Counted from the stretch's first letter, positions 6,246 to 15,139 are shown. The stretch is 64,000 bases of DNA from Leisingera caerulea DSM 24564 (GCF_000473325.1 NZ_AXBI01000020.1:186001-250000); one strand, 5' to 3'. Made by a program: numbers and translations. Notes: a model not told the origin generated them from the letters alone.

Positions 6246-8219
6246 ATGTCGTCAAACCTGATTCAGCTGAAGTCAGAAGCCCTTTCAAACCTGCAAAGCC
6301 TCACCCTGACCAGGGGTGAAAACCCAATGCTATGCGAATTCATTGTTCATTCTCCGGCTTTGGGCGTCTCCTCTGGCGTCCTGCTTAACCTGGAGGAAAG
6401 TGATCTCCAATCCATTGCTGCGACAGTCGATCGAGCAGCTGGTGAGGCGGCACAGACGGGTCAAGACTTCCATGAAACCCTGCCCTACCACCTGGTCTCG
6501 ACCGCCCTGCCCTATGCGCTGCTTTCCGAGCTGCTGACGGGCGTTGCGAGCCAAGCTCCGGAAGACTACCCCGAAGACCAGGTTGAAGCACTGCAATCCG
6601 TGGCGCTCAGCGCTTTGACCAGCACCGCGCTTGAGATCATGAAGCGGCTTCCGGATATTGGCGCATCCCACCTGAATGAAACGCTCAACTTCCTCACGTC
6701 CGGTGACATTGAGGCGCGAAGCCAAGCCCTCATCTCATACCCGATGATGGCCGAAAAGCTCGTAACAAACCGCAAGTTCCGGGCGATCATCGACGCACGA
6801 TCAGAACTTGGGCCGGTCATCGCTGACGAGCTTGGGCTGACAGCCGCACAGATGCGGGTCTATTCCCGCTTCGAACGCGCAATCTCAGACCTGACCTTTG
6901 ACCCCGGCAATCCCAATGGCGCCACGCCGGTCAAACGTCGATGCGTGACCCGCTTCGGCCATGCGACCTCCATGAACAACATTCAAAGCATTGCGGTTCA
7001 GGCAGCACAGCGCATCCGCTTCGACCAGCTGCCCGCAGGTGCTGACGCGGACGACCACGTACGGGTCTTGGAAGTCCTGGACTTCACAGATACCGCATTG
7101 GATTTCGAGAAAACCCTCGATGTCGGCCCCGCTCCTTTTGACCGCATCTTCCGGCGCATCTCCGCCACCGATTGGGGGTCCGCCAAGTCTCGGCTGAGGG
7201 ACCAGAAATCAAAAATGTGGGACACTCATGACTACCTGCGCAACACGGCAAGGTATCTCACCAGTGCCATCCTTGCCCAAAAGCTGCAGGACGCCGAAGG
7301 GATTGACATGCACCGCATCAGCAGCACTGCCCACCAGCTGCTCAGCGAAGAAGAACTGCACGCAGATGATGCTGTCTACCTGTCGACTTTTGCGGACCGC
7401 ATTCAAGAAAAAGCCTGGATGACTTGCCGTTCAGTCCTGCAGGTGATCGGAGAACACGCGAGCCTGAAGACCATCGCTGAAGCGGATGCCCGCTGGCACC
7501 ATACACATGGTCAGATCGACAATGAGATGATGGCGATCCAGCAGAATATCGAATGGGCGCCGCTTCTGGATGAGATCCAAGTCGGCTCGCTTGTTGCGAA
7601 AGAGCTGTCCAGCACCGACGCTCTGATCCAGCAGGGGCGCCGCGAAAACCATTGCGTCGGCTCCTATTCCCGTCATGTGCTGGACGCGAACCATCAAGCC
7701 CTGATGCTGCTGTTTTCGATCGAGAGCCCTGACGGCCGGATTCTTTCCACTGCCGAGCTGACTGGCCAGAAAATGCAAATCCAGCCGGACGGTCCCGGCT
7801 ACAGCTGGCAAGTGACCCAGCACAAGGCAAAGAATAATGCCTCCCCATCCCGCGAGGCTGAGGCCGCGGCGGAGGCGTTGCGCACCCGCCTGGAAGACCT
7901 CAGCGCTGAAGAAGTGCAGACCTATGCTGACCGTATCTCCACCAACCAGGGCAACCTCAAGGAGAAGCTGTCCCGTTTGGTCAACGCTTGCGGCGCCAAT
8001 ATCTGCGAGACGGATATGCCCGAGCGCACAATGCAGCTGATCGCGCCGCTGCTGCCAAAATCATTGCGCGGGCTCAGCGCCGCCGATTGGGCCGAAGCCG
8101 CCATTCCGCACGACCAGGACACCAAGATCCTGCCCAGGCTGGATGAATGCATCAGCAAACTCAGCTCAGACCTGGCTGCGCTCGAACCTGCACGCGAAAC
8201 CGAACCTAGCTGCCCGTAA
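6246..8219 (+). CDS. PcfJ-domain protein
   Basis: A 657-aa protein whose C-terminal third carries a PcfJ-like domain. It has a Gln-Gly-Arg-rich lead-in, the core HCVGSY at residues 469-474, then a strand ILSTAEL and the ending QVTQHKAKNN. PcfJ proteins occur on conjugative plasmids (named from pCF10) and in phages, and their biochemical role is not established. The N-terminal 450 residues are helical and match nothing I know. It heads a rightward gene set (6246-8688). The start at ATG 6246 lacks a clear ribosome site, and a TGCGAAAA motif upstream points the other way. Confidence 0.7.
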   Translation: MSSNLIQLKSEALSNLQSLTLTRGENPMLCEFIVHSPALGVSSGVLLNLEESDLQSIAATVDRAAGEAAQTGQDFHETLPYHLVSTALPYALLSELLTGVASQAPEDYPEDQVEALQSVALSALTSTALEIMKRLPDIGASHLNETLNFLTSGDIEARSQALISYPMMAEKLVTNRKFRAIIDARSELGPVIADELGLTAAQMRVYSRFERAISDLTFDPGNPNGATPVKRRCVTRFGHATSMNNIQSIAVQAAQRIRFDQLPAGADADDHVRVLEVLDFTDTALDFEKTLDVGPAPFDRIFRRISATDWGSAKSRLRDQKSKMWDTHDYLRNTARYLTSAILAQKLQDAEGIDMHRISSTAHQLLSEEELHADDAVYLSTFADRIQEKAWMTCRSVLQVIGEHASLKTIAEADARWHHTHGQIDNEMMAIQQNIEWAPLLDEIQVGSLVAKELSSTDALIQQGRRENHCVGSYSRHVLDANHQALMLLFSIESPDGRILSTAELTGQKMQIQPDGPGYSWQVTQHKAKNNASPSREAEAAAEALRTRLEDLSAEEVQTYADRISTNQGNLKEKLSRLVNACGANICETDMPERTMQLIAPLLPKSLRGLSAADWAEAAIPHDQDTKILPRLDECISKLSSDLAALEPARETEPSCP

Positions 8220-8235
8220 TTGAAAGGTGCCGAAC

Positions 8236-8688
8236 ATGACTCAAGAAGATAACCCCCAGGAAGTGACCTCGTCCTCCATCGAGCCCTGGCTCGCCGCCAT
8301 CCTTCATAAGTTTGAAGTCACCACCATCGAGGCAAGCTTCTCGGGAAGCGGCGACGAAGGCCACATGGATGATCTGATCCTCACTCTGCGTGAAGGGGCG
8401 GAAGGAACGGAAGACTCTGTTTGGAAAGCCCTCAAAGAGCTGAAGGTCCGCAGCGCTGAATCGTACCGCAAATCCCTCTGCGACATTCTGGAAGAGAAGG
8501 TCGAGAAGGATGCCGACCCGGTCGGCAACTACAGCGACAACGAGGGCGGCTCCGTCTTCCTGACGATCGCGATCTCGGAGGATGCCGCGGAGGTAATCTA
8601 CACCGATTACACGCCTGGCTCATATGATGACGAGTATGACGATGAGGAAGAACCGGAATATGAGGATGATTTCGATCCGGGCACCTGA
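8236..8688 (+). CDS. Unknown acidic protein
   Basis: A 150-aa protein 16 bp after the PcfJ-domain gene and probably co-transcribed with it. It ends in a strongly acidic tail (YDDEYDDEEEPEYEDDFDPG), as in proteins that mimic DNA or bind basic partners. No family was recognised. I chose the ATG at 8236, with AAAGG upstream, over the in-frame GTG at 8227. Confidence 0.65.
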   Translation: MTQEDNPQEVTSSSIEPWLAAILHKFEVTTIEASFSGSGDEGHMDDLILTLREGAEGTEDSVWKALKELKVRSAESYRKSLCDILEEKVEKDADPVGNYSDNEGGSVFLTIAISEDAAEVIYTDYTPGSYDDEYDDEEEPEYEDDFDPGT

Positions 8689-8764
8689 ATCCACAAACAG
8701 GGTGCCTGCATCGATTGCAGCGCCTTTGCGAATTTGCGAATATCTCTCCAATTAAGGAGCGCCC

Positions 8765-9244
8765 ATGTCACACCCGTACCACCATGCCCAGTCATCGGCC
8801 CGCAAATATGGCGGGACGCCGGAAGACTACCTTGCAATCCATTCCTGGTTCGACGGCTCGAAAAGCCAGATGGCCAACTTCCGTCACCGCGCACTGCGCC
8901 ATCATGCCTTCGGCATCTTCGAGATGGAGGCGCAGTTCGGGCCGACCCTTGTGAACTCTGACGGCAAGACCATTCCAACCAGGTTTATCGGCGAGCAGCA
9001 TGTGCGGGAAGACTGCGGCGGGATCATTCCTTCCGCCCAGGACTGGCTGCGCGGCATCCCCTCAAAGCCATGGATGAATGTGGGCCGCCTGGCCGACGAT
9101 TTCGTTCGGGTGCCGGCGGGCGATGCGCCGGATCTGAGCCTTGAGGCCTGGCGCGCGGCGGTCGCTGCCGGCGAGACGACCCTGGGTCACAAGGAATGGT
9201 CCGAGCGCATCGAAATGATGACATGCGAAACCGCAGGCGAATGA
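8765..9244 (+). CDS. DUF6915-like protein
   Basis: A 159-aa protein starting MSHPYHHAQSSARKYGGTPE. The segments AIHSWFDGSKSQMANFRHRA, LRHHAFGIFE and RFIGEQHVREDCG resemble a conserved family of unknown function that I recall from Rhodobacteraceae and other bacteria as DUF6915. The many His residues and the conserved HxxRxDCG-like segment could bind metal; this is an inference. AAGGAG lies six bases before the start, and TGCGAA repeats lie just upstream. It opens a tight rightward operon (8765-11249). Confidence 0.65.
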   Translation: MSHPYHHAQSSARKYGGTPEDYLAIHSWFDGSKSQMANFRHRALRHHAFGIFEMEAQFGPTLVNSDGKTIPTRFIGEQHVREDCGGIIPSAQDWLRGIPSKPWMNVGRLADDFVRVPAGDAPDLSLEAWRAAVAAGETTLGHKEWSERIEMMTCETAGE

Positions 9245-9254
9245 AGGAAAGCCC

Positions 9255-9686
9255 ATGAGCACAGACAAGATCCGCGCGCCCGAACCGACAGAGCTCGAAG
9301 CAATCGAGGCCCGCCGCATTACCCATGTCGAGAACTCCCTGAAAAAGGCACTTCCGGAAAGCTTGCAGGGTGAACCTGAGATTGAGAAGGCTCTCAGCGG
9401 GCTGGCCCAGGCAGCAATTGAATCGGTGGATCGGTTCCCTGAAGATGGTTGGCCATTTGAGGCAGATCTGAACACTGCCCCGGGTGAGCTCCACCCATCG
9501 ACTGCGCGAAGCATCGAGGAGATCGATGCGGCCGTATTCAGCGGGGACGCCTTCCACGCGACGGAAAGCCATCTTTTCCTTGCCGCTCATGTGCAGCGCT
9601 GGTCGAAAGCGCTCCGGCTTCTGCGGGAAGACGATTACCATAACCGGCCGCAAGACCCGGATGACGATGAGGGTTTGTCGCCATGA
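9255..9686 (+). CDS. Unknown protein
   Basis: A 143-aa soluble, acidic, mainly helical protein 10 bp after its upstream neighbour. It overlaps the next gene by ATGA, so it is translationally coupled in an operon. No domain was recognised. Confidence 0.6.
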   Translation: MSTDKIRAPEPTELEAIEARRITHVENSLKKALPESLQGEPEIEKALSGLAQAAIESVDRFPEDGWPFEADLNTAPGELHPSTARSIEEIDAAVFSGDAFHATESHLFLAAHVQRWSKALRLLREDDYHNRPQDPDDDEGLSP

Positions 9687-9985
9687 GTGCCGCCGCGCAG
9701 CCCTGCGCCCCTGACGGCCGGCCCATGACCCAGCGTGAAATCCAGATCTGGAATGATGCGGTCGCGGCCTGCCGGCAGGCCGCCATGACGGCCGTAGACC
9801 AAATGGAGGCCGAAGCGGCAGATGGCATGCCGAACCCCGCACGCATCGTCGTGCGCGACGTCAGCAACCAGCTGATGCCGGGCGATGAACGCAGGGTGCT
9901 GCCGCAAGACATGCAGGACCGGCTCCTTGAAGCCTTCGGCCGCATCAACACCACCCCTTCAGAGGAAAGCAAGACAGATGAATGA
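9683..9985 (+). CDS. Unknown small protein
   Basis: A 100-aa protein coupled to both neighbours (ATGA overlap upstream, 8-bp overlap downstream). It is helical and has a conserved-looking C-terminal part (LPQDMQDRLLEAFGRI). No family was recognised. Confidence 0.6.
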   Translation: MSAAAQPCAPDGRPMTQREIQIWNDAVAACRQAAMTAVDQMEAEAADGMPNPARIVVRDVSNQLMPGDERRVLPQDMQDRLLEAFGRINTTPSEESKTDE

Positions 9986-10379
9986 CGACCGCACCCCCTA
10001 CTACAGGTTCGATGATGCCACCGGGCAGCTCTTCTTTCATGCGGGCGGCGCCAGGACAATTGCGGGCGACATCGATCTCGCACTGGCCTGGACAACAGAC
10101 GAATGGAGCGGCGGCTGCCTGCACAAGCACGGGCCCGCGGAAATGGTCGAGCTGCGCGCAGTGGAGATCCGTGAAATCGATCCCAGTATCCAGGTCGCGA
10201 TCATCCCATGGGAAGCAATCCGGCACCCGGAAGCGGGCCCCAAGATCCTTGAGGAGGTCAACGCCTGCATTGCGATTTCCGGTCGGGTCAGGGACTTCGA
10301 TGTCCGGCTTGGCGAAATTGCGGCATCGCATGAGGTCGAGGTCTTCCCGCGCGACACCGCCTCCGCACCATCTCTCTGA
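9978..10379 (+). CDS. Unknown protein
   Basis: A 133-aa protein starting MNDDRTPYYRFDDATG, overlapping the previous gene by 8 bp. It has a Trp-containing central segment (LALAWTTDEWSGGCLHKHG). No family was recognised; its reality is supported by position and coupling. Confidence 0.6.
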   Translation: MNDDRTPYYRFDDATGQLFFHAGGARTIAGDIDLALAWTTDEWSGGCLHKHGPAEMVELRAVEIREIDPSIQVAIIPWEAIRHPEAGPKILEEVNACIAISGRVRDFDVRLGEIAASHEVEVFPRDTASAPSL

Positions 10380-10397
10380 CAGGAGCGCTGAAACGCC

Positions 10398-11249
10398 ATG
10401 CAGATCCACTACAATATCTCTCCTCTTCACCAGATGGAGCCAGATATACGGCTCGCGGACTCAATGCTCTACGCAGCCCTGAAGAGCGAGCTGGGTGACC
10501 GCATCGAGATCTTCAGCTCCTTGCAAGATTTCAAGGAGGACGGACCCCTCTGGGGGATGGACCACTATGACAGGCCCGATGTCTTGCGCCGCCGGGCAGC
10601 CGCCTATCGCGACCCGGCCGTGCTGGCAGCCATCGAGGGCGTTATCGTACCCGCCCGCGAGGCGGGCGCGGTCATGGACGAGATCAGTGCGCGCGGCATC
10701 TCCCCGGCCATGCGCAGCGTGGCTGACCCGATCGGGCAGTATTACATCCCGGGCGCGGGCGGTCAGTTTGACAAGCTGAAGGACAGGATCCGTGTGAAAT
10801 CGGAAGACGAAGACGTCCTGATCCACCCGGCCCCGGAAACCCTTCACGAGCGCCGCTACATGATCGTGGCAGGCGAGATTGCGGCGGAAGGGCCCTGCCA
10901 CTATTGCAGCGAGACCCCTGCCCTGCTGCTGGACCCCGCAAACCGGAACCGGTCAGCAAGAAACTTCTGGGAGAAACTGGAAGACGCGGACCCTCATCAC
11001 CTGGAGCTGCAGCGCGCAGCTGTTGAAGATCTTCTGGCAAGATACCCCATGACCTCAGGGGCGATCGACGTGGGGATTGCGCAGGAGCCTTCGACCGGCC
11101 CCAGGGCGCTTGTTGGGCAGGTCTGGGCAGCAGCACCCGGCGGCGCTCTTCCGCTTTTTGCTGATCCGATCGCCTATGCCGGGAAGATTGCAGCGCATCT
11201 CCATGTTCTGGAGCCCGCATTCGCTCAGGGTCCGGACATGGAGATCTGA
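10398..11249 (+). CDS. Unknown protein, weakly ATP-grasp-like
   Basis: A 283-aa protein ending the 8765-11249 operon. The central ERRYMIVAGEIAAEGPCHYC and the later GAIDVGIAQE, followed after about ten residues by LVGQVWAAAPGG, recall the spacing seen in small ATP-grasp ligase-like proteins of phages and plasmids (a strand carrying the product-binding Arg, then the metal-binding D/E and E/N positions). The usual E-x-N is replaced by Q-x-W, so catalytic function is doubtful. This is a pattern impression, not a secure match. Confidence 0.5.
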   Translation: MQIHYNISPLHQMEPDIRLADSMLYAALKSELGDRIEIFSSLQDFKEDGPLWGMDHYDRPDVLRRRAAAYRDPAVLAAIEGVIVPAREAGAVMDEISARGISPAMRSVADPIGQYYIPGAGGQFDKLKDRIRVKSEDEDVLIHPAPETLHERRYMIVAGEIAAEGPCHYCSETPALLLDPANRNRSARNFWEKLEDADPHHLELQRAAVEDLLARYPMTSGAIDVGIAQEPSTGPRALVGQVWAAAPGGALPLFADPIAYAGKIAAHLHVLEPAFAQGPDMEI

Positions 11250-11292
11250 GCGTCCGCACAGCCGCGTCTCCATTCTCTTGCAGCGAAGTGCA

Positions 11293-11313
11293 GAGTGCCG
11301 TTTCGCGGCACTC
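11293..11313. terminator. Bidirectional hairpin between convergent genes
   Basis: GAGTGCCG and CGGCACTC form a perfect 8-bp stem with loop TTTCG, between genes ending at 11249 (rightward) and 11330 (leftward). No long T-run follows. Confidence 0.45.
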
Positions 11314-11329
11314 AATCACCCGGCCGGAC

Positions 11330-12016
11330 TTATCCCGGGCCCCGGCCCCAATCGGCGAAAGCGGCCGCTTCCAATTGCGGCGCCCTGCGGCGGGCGCGCG
11401 CAACCAGCTCGCCTTCGATAGCGCCCTGCGCCTCGATCAGCGCATCCATCCAGGATTGGGTGAAGCTTTCCTGCAGCCGCATAGACATATTTTCGCGTTC
11501 CAGCCGGCGCGCCAGGATCTCGAACGTGTCCTGCTCCTCGAGGATCGATTGATAGAGAGCATCAAGCCCATCCCGTGACAGCTCGGCCAATTCCGGATTG
11601 CCAGCGATCTGCCCCGGATCCTGCCACTTCAGAGAGGCCCACTCAGGGCTGCGTTTGGCGGGCCGCTCGGCCGCGCCGCGCACCTTCCTGATGGCATCCT
11701 CGACCCGGGATTTCCGCTCATTTCGGAAGCCGTAGAAATCGTGCTTCTTGAGCGCGCAAAGACGGATTGTACTCTCTTCAGGATACATGGTGAAGAGGAT
11801 GATCTTGCCGGGCAGATGCTTGTGCAGAATACCCGCCCAGCCCTTCTTGTCGCCGATGAAAGCCTTATCGCCCCCCGGATCTCCGCGAGATACCGCCTGG
11901 ATCATCTCCGCAATACCCTTGCGGATCGCCCAGTAGTTTGGCGTTTTTCGCAAGCCCGCCAGATCTTTCCAGAAAAGGTCGGAGACCTCGACCTTAGTGA
12001 TCTTCCTGTTTTGCAT
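11330..12016 (-). CDS. RelE/ParE-fold toxin-like protein with C-terminal extension
   Basis: A 228-aa protein. Residues about 8-105 resemble RelE-type mRNA interferases: FWKDLAGLRKTPNYWAIRKG, then GDKAFIGDKKGW, IILFTMYPEESTIRLCALKK and HDFYGF. An unusual helical C-terminal extension of over 100 residues follows. It overlaps its upstream partner by 23 bp, the usual antitoxin-then-toxin arrangement. The extension may tether or restrain the toxin fold. Family assignment rests on pattern only. Confidence 0.5.
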   Translation of the reverse strand: MQNRKITKVEVSDLFWKDLAGLRKTPNYWAIRKGIAEMIQAVSRGDPGGDKAFIGDKKGWAGILHKHLPGKIILFTMYPEESTIRLCALKKHDFYGFRNERKSRVEDAIRKVRGAAERPAKRSPEWASLKWQDPGQIAGNPELAELSRDGLDALYQSILEEQDTFEILARRLERENMSMRLQESFTQSWMDALIEAQGAIEGELVARARRRAPQLEAAAFADWGRGPG

Positions 12017-12227
12017 CAGACCCCGCCTCATCGCCATCCTGGGGCTGATCCGCGAGCATCTGCGAGACGAAGTCATCCGGCTGGAGGGTATCAGCCACCG
12101 GCGCAGCCGCGGCCGCATCCCGGCTGGCATCGAGGAGCTCACGGTCAAACCGGCGCGCGCTAACGCCCGACTGGACCTTCATCCGGTCACGCATTTCGCG
12201 GAACTTCTGGGTGTCGAGAAAGCTCAT
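11994..12227 (-). CDS. Putative antitoxin of the RelE-like pair
   Basis: A 77-aa protein starting MSFLDTQKFREMRDRMKVQS, with GGAGG eight bases upstream. It has a basic N-terminus that could bind DNA and an acidic disordered tail (DDFVSQMLADQPQDGDEAGS). Size, overlap with the downstream toxin-like gene and charge layout fit a type II antitoxin. No named family was recognised. Confidence 0.45.
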   Translation of the reverse strand: MSFLDTQKFREMRDRMKVQSGVSARRFDRELLDASRDAAAAAPVADTLQPDDFVSQMLADQPQDGDEAGSDAKQEDH

Positions 12228-12372
12228 GATGACCTCCATGCCTGATGTCATCTGCAAATATACCGATCGCAGTGCCACCCCGCAAGATATGCGAATAATT
12301 TTTTCCGTTTTCCGTTTCAACCTTTCATGACACCCTAATCAAGGCGGGAGAAAACCAGAAGCATACCCAATG

Positions 12373-12960
12373 TCAGCGCGGCAGGAGAGCCTCCGGGCCC
12401 GGCTCGTATCGCGGATCCATCGCCCGCGAAATTTCTGCGGTTTCAGGTTCGATTCCAAGACGTCGCAAACGGGCCCTCGCCCAGTCAGCTGTCACAGCGA
12501 AGTGGTCCGAAACGGTTTCGATCCCGCCAGCCGCCCAGGCCGTTCGCACTTCGCTCTCAGGCATCAAGAACGCCGCCGCGAACCATTGCGCCTCACGGCG
12601 GCAGCGCATCAGCATCTCATCCGAACGGTCCAAATGCCTGGGCACGGACATGCCAGAGCCCGGATTGGCAGCACGGACCTTTGGCCAATGCAACAGGCGA
12701 TGGCCGATTTCGATTGCCATCACGCCATGATTTTCGCAAGCGCTTCGGAATGAGCTGAGGAAGACGGTGAATGTTCCGTCCGGATTCACTAGGAGGCCAT
12801 GCGGGTATTTGCCGGCGATGTCGGCCATTTGCGTGCGGCTGCCATTCCTGGCCAGCAATGCCTTCAAGTCAAAGCCGCTGCCGATCTGAACGCCCGCCCG
12901 CACGCGTTCCGCAAAGGCTTCAATGCCGGCGCGGCCGACCCCCGCGGGTACCGGCCGCAT
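12373..12960 (-). CDS. ImmA/IrrE-like protein lacking the first zinc His
   Basis: A 195-aa paralogue of the gene just upstream. The zinc-peptidase motif of ImmA/IrrE proteins (HExGHxxLH) appears as IEIGHRLLHW, so the first His is Ile, whereas the later EAQWFAAAFLMP segment with the third ligand is kept. ImmA/IrrE enzymes cleave repressors or relieve stress repression; loss of a ligand suggests a non-catalytic or altered role. I chose the ATG at 12960 because it aligns with the paralogue; 13002 is an alternative overlapping the previous gene. Confidence 0.65.
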   Translation of the reverse strand: MRPVPAGVGRAGIEAFAERVRAGVQIGSGFDLKALLARNGSRTQMADIAGKYPHGLLVNPDGTFTVFLSSFRSACENHGVMAIEIGHRLLHWPKVRAANPGSGMSVPRHLDRSDEMLMRCRREAQWFAAAFLMPESEVRTAWAAGGIETVSDHFAVTADWARARLRRLGIEPETAEISRAMDPRYEPGPEALLPR

Positions 12961-12991
12961 GTAGCGGCACCTGGCAGGGTTTTGACGCCCG

Positions 12992-13534
12992 TCAGCTTGC
13001 ATACTTGAGCAGGCGCGTCATCCGCACCTCAGCTCGCATTATGGTTACGCCGAACGTGTCTGCAACCGCATTGGCTCCCCCTTTCTGAAATACCTCGCGA
13101 GCAAGCGCTGCCGGCATGAGAAACGCGTCCGCAAAAAAACGCGCCTCCTGCCGGCTACGGATCAGCCCCTCGTCAGCATCATCAATGCGTACCGGGATAC
13201 GCATGCCCGCATCAGGATGAACATCCCGGACCCTCTGCCAATGCAGGACAATATGGCCGAATTCCACCGCCATCGTTGTGTTTGAGCAGCGCGCAGGCCG
13301 GTGCGTGGAGAAGCATACTTCAAAGCTCCCATCCGGTTCGACCCGAAGGGCATGCGGCCAGTGATCCTCGAAGTCGATCCGCCGCACCTGGCCGCCGCGC
13401 GTGGAGATAAGCTCGTCCAGATCGTATCCGGTCTGGACGCCAGTCTCGATGCGAATGCGCTCCGCAAGCGCCTCGATCTCGGACCGGGCCATGCCGGTTT
13501 CGATTGGGCGCAGATATTCGGTAGCCGAGGTCAT
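12992..13534 (-). CDS. ImmA/IrrE-like protein lacking the first zinc His
   Basis: A 180-aa protein, tandem paralogue of its downstream neighbour (shared RP-x-x-x-G, IEAxAERxR, HWPHAL/KYPHGL and LLMP-like segments). The peptidase motif reads VEFGHIVLHW with Val where the first zinc-binding His should be. EARFFADAFLMP retains the third ligand. Both copies carry the same substitution class, which argues for conservation rather than random decay. It starts 4 bp after the smpB stop-side boundary and is transcribed toward the other copy. Confidence 0.65.
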   Translation of the reverse strand: MTSATEYLRPIETGMARSEIEALAERIRIETGVQTGYDLDELISTRGGQVRRIDFEDHWPHALRVEPDGSFEVCFSTHRPARCSNTTMAVEFGHIVLHWQRVRDVHPDAGMRIPVRIDDADEGLIRSRQEARFFADAFLMPAALAREVFQKGGANAVADTFGVTIMRAEVRMTRLLKYAS

Positions 13535-13538
13535 ATGC

Positions 13539-14006
13539 TCAACCCGCCTGCTTCAACAGGCGCGCCTTCTCCCGCCCCCAGTCGCGCTTGGCGGAGGTTT
13601 CGCGCTTGTCCGCTTTGTTCTTGCCCTTTGCCAGGCCGATCTTCAGCTTGGCGACCCCCTTTTCATTGAAGTAGAGGGTAAGCGGCACGATCGTCATGCC
13701 CTGGCGCTGGGTGGCGGCCCAGAACCGCGCGATCTCGCGCTTGGACACCAGGAGCTTCCGGCGGCGGCGCTCCTCAAAAGCACCGAAGGTGCCCGACTGG
13801 CCGTAGGGGGCGATATAGCCATTCACCAGCCACAGTTCGCCCTCCTCCACAGCCGCATAGCTGTCGGAGATATTGGCGCCGCCCTGGCGCAGGCTTTTCA
13901 CCTCGGGGCCGGTCAGCACGATACCGGCCTCCAGGTCGCTGTCGATATGGTAGTCGAAACGCGCCCGGCGGTTTTCAGCGATGATATTCTTGCTCTGCCT
14001 TGTCAT
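13539..14006 (-). CDS. smpB: SsrA-binding protein SmpB
   Basis: A 155-aa SmpB, the tmRNA partner that rescues stalled ribosomes. Recognisable parts are [34 protein letters not shown], HxPY-like [33 protein letters not shown] and a basic tail [10 protein letters not shown]. The tail keeps the KRDW element that enters the mRNA channel. GGAG precedes the ATG at 14006, and a TGCGAAAA motif lies just before it. A full tmRNA gene is not evident in the window, so it would act with host tmRNA unless one lies elsewhere on the element. Confidence 0.95.
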   Translation of the reverse strand: MTRQSKNIIAENRRARFDYHIDSDLEAGIVLTGPEVKSLRQGGANISDSYAAVEEGELWLVNGYIAPYGQSGTFGAFEERRRRKLLVSKREIARFWAATQRQGMTIVPLTLYFNEKGVAKLKIGLAKGKNKADKRETSAKRDWGREKARLLKQAG

Positions 14007-14050
14007 CTCGACTCTCCTTTTTCGCAATCCAGTCTGCCAATGCTACCTTT

Positions 14051-14416
14051 TCAGGCATCAACCTTGTCTTCGGGCGCACCCTCGCCATCAGGCAGTTCGA
14101 TGGATTCGCAGAAATGCTTCATACCCCGATACATCCCGATGATGAGTGGGATCTCGATCAATGCAGAGAGCACGCCAATGCCGAAACACGCCAAAAGCGA
14201 GGTGAGATCGTCTTTCCATGCAACACCAAGAGCAAAGACCTCGTTCCACACATAACCTTGAGCCACAAGGAAGGCGAAAGCGAACACGGGGCTATAGAGC
14301 CCAAATAGCACGGCGAAAACCAAGACACGGCGCAGGAATACAAAACCATCATCAGGAGCAGCTTTGTATCCAAACATTGCCGCCCGATAGATCAAGGTAT
14401 TCTCTTCAATCTTCAC
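14051..14416 (-). CDS. Unknown membrane protein
   Basis: A 121-aa protein with two to three membrane helices (VLVFAVLFGLYSPVFAFAFL; LLACFGIGVLSALIEIPLII). It uses a GTG start at 14416 with AGGAAAG upstream and overlaps the RNase HI gene by 4 bp. No family was recognised. Confidence 0.6.
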   Translation of the reverse strand: MKIEENTLIYRAAMFGYKAAPDDGFVFLRRVLVFAVLFGLYSPVFAFAFLVAQGYVWNEVFALGVAWKDDLTSLLACFGIGVLSALIEIPLIIGMYRGMKHFCESIELPDGEGAPEDKVDA

Positions 14417-14961
14417 GACTTTCCTACCTTACACTTTGATTTTCCCAAATATTCTTCACGGGCGGCCTGCACCATCTGATCGACGTGCTCATTGGCAAAA
14501 TCGCCCGCGTGTCCACGCTGCCAGTCATTGCGGAAGCTGAAGCCCATTTCCTCCAGCTGCGCCTTCAGATGATCCAGCTCCATCATCAATTCCTGGTTTT
14601 TCACCGGCTTGCCGTCCGCCTTGCGCCAGCCGCGGCGCTTCCAGCCCGGAATCCAGTCAAAGAAGGCGTTCAGCGTATACTGGCTGTCCAGGCGCAGCCG
14701 GATCTCACAGGGCGACATCCGGCCCGCTTCCGCAAGGCTGCAGATCATGCAGAGCGCCCGGTCAAGTGCGGTCACCTCCATGATGTTGTTGGTCGAGTGC
14801 TCCGCGGTGCCCGCCATCTCTACCGCTCTACCGCTTGCGTCGAGCAGCTCGCTCCCCTTAACGGCCTCACCATCGTAGATCGCAAAGGCCCAGCCGCCGA
14901 GGCCCGGGTTCGGAGAGCATCCGCCATCGGATGCGATCGTGATGAAAGTTGCCTGAGCCAT
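14413..14961 (-). CDS. rnhA: Ribonuclease HI
   Basis: A 182-aa RNase H fold protein that degrades RNA in RNA-DNA hybrids. Visible catalytic features are IASDGGCSPNPGLGGWAF (first Asp), NNIMEVTAL (Glu), LRLDSQYTL (second Asp), the basic IPGWKRRGWRKADGKPVKN loop, and HAGDFANEHVD (His and last Asp). All four acidic residues are present. It probably supports replication of the element or R-loop removal. TGCGAAAA motifs lie at 14975 and 15027 upstream. Confidence 0.93.
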   Translation of the reverse strand: MAQATFITIASDGGCSPNPGLGGWAFAIYDGEAVKGSELLDASGRAVEMAGTAEHSTNNIMEVTALDRALCMICSLAEAGRMSPCEIRLRLDSQYTLNAFFDWIPGWKRRGWRKADGKPVKNQELMMELDHLKAQLEEMGFSFRNDWQRGHAGDFANEHVDQMVQAAREEYLGKSKCKVGKS

Positions 14962-15139
14962 GAATGTTTTCCTTTTTTCGCAATGTGCGTTCTATCAGCT
15001 CGGCCGCACCCGGGCAACTCTATATTTTTTCGCATATCGCAATCGCGTGTGCTTAGAGCTGCGCAACATCAAAGCCATATCGGCTCAAGTTGAAATTTGT
15101 GGTATGCTTCTCGCTCAAGACGAGTGTTGGGGGTTTAGT

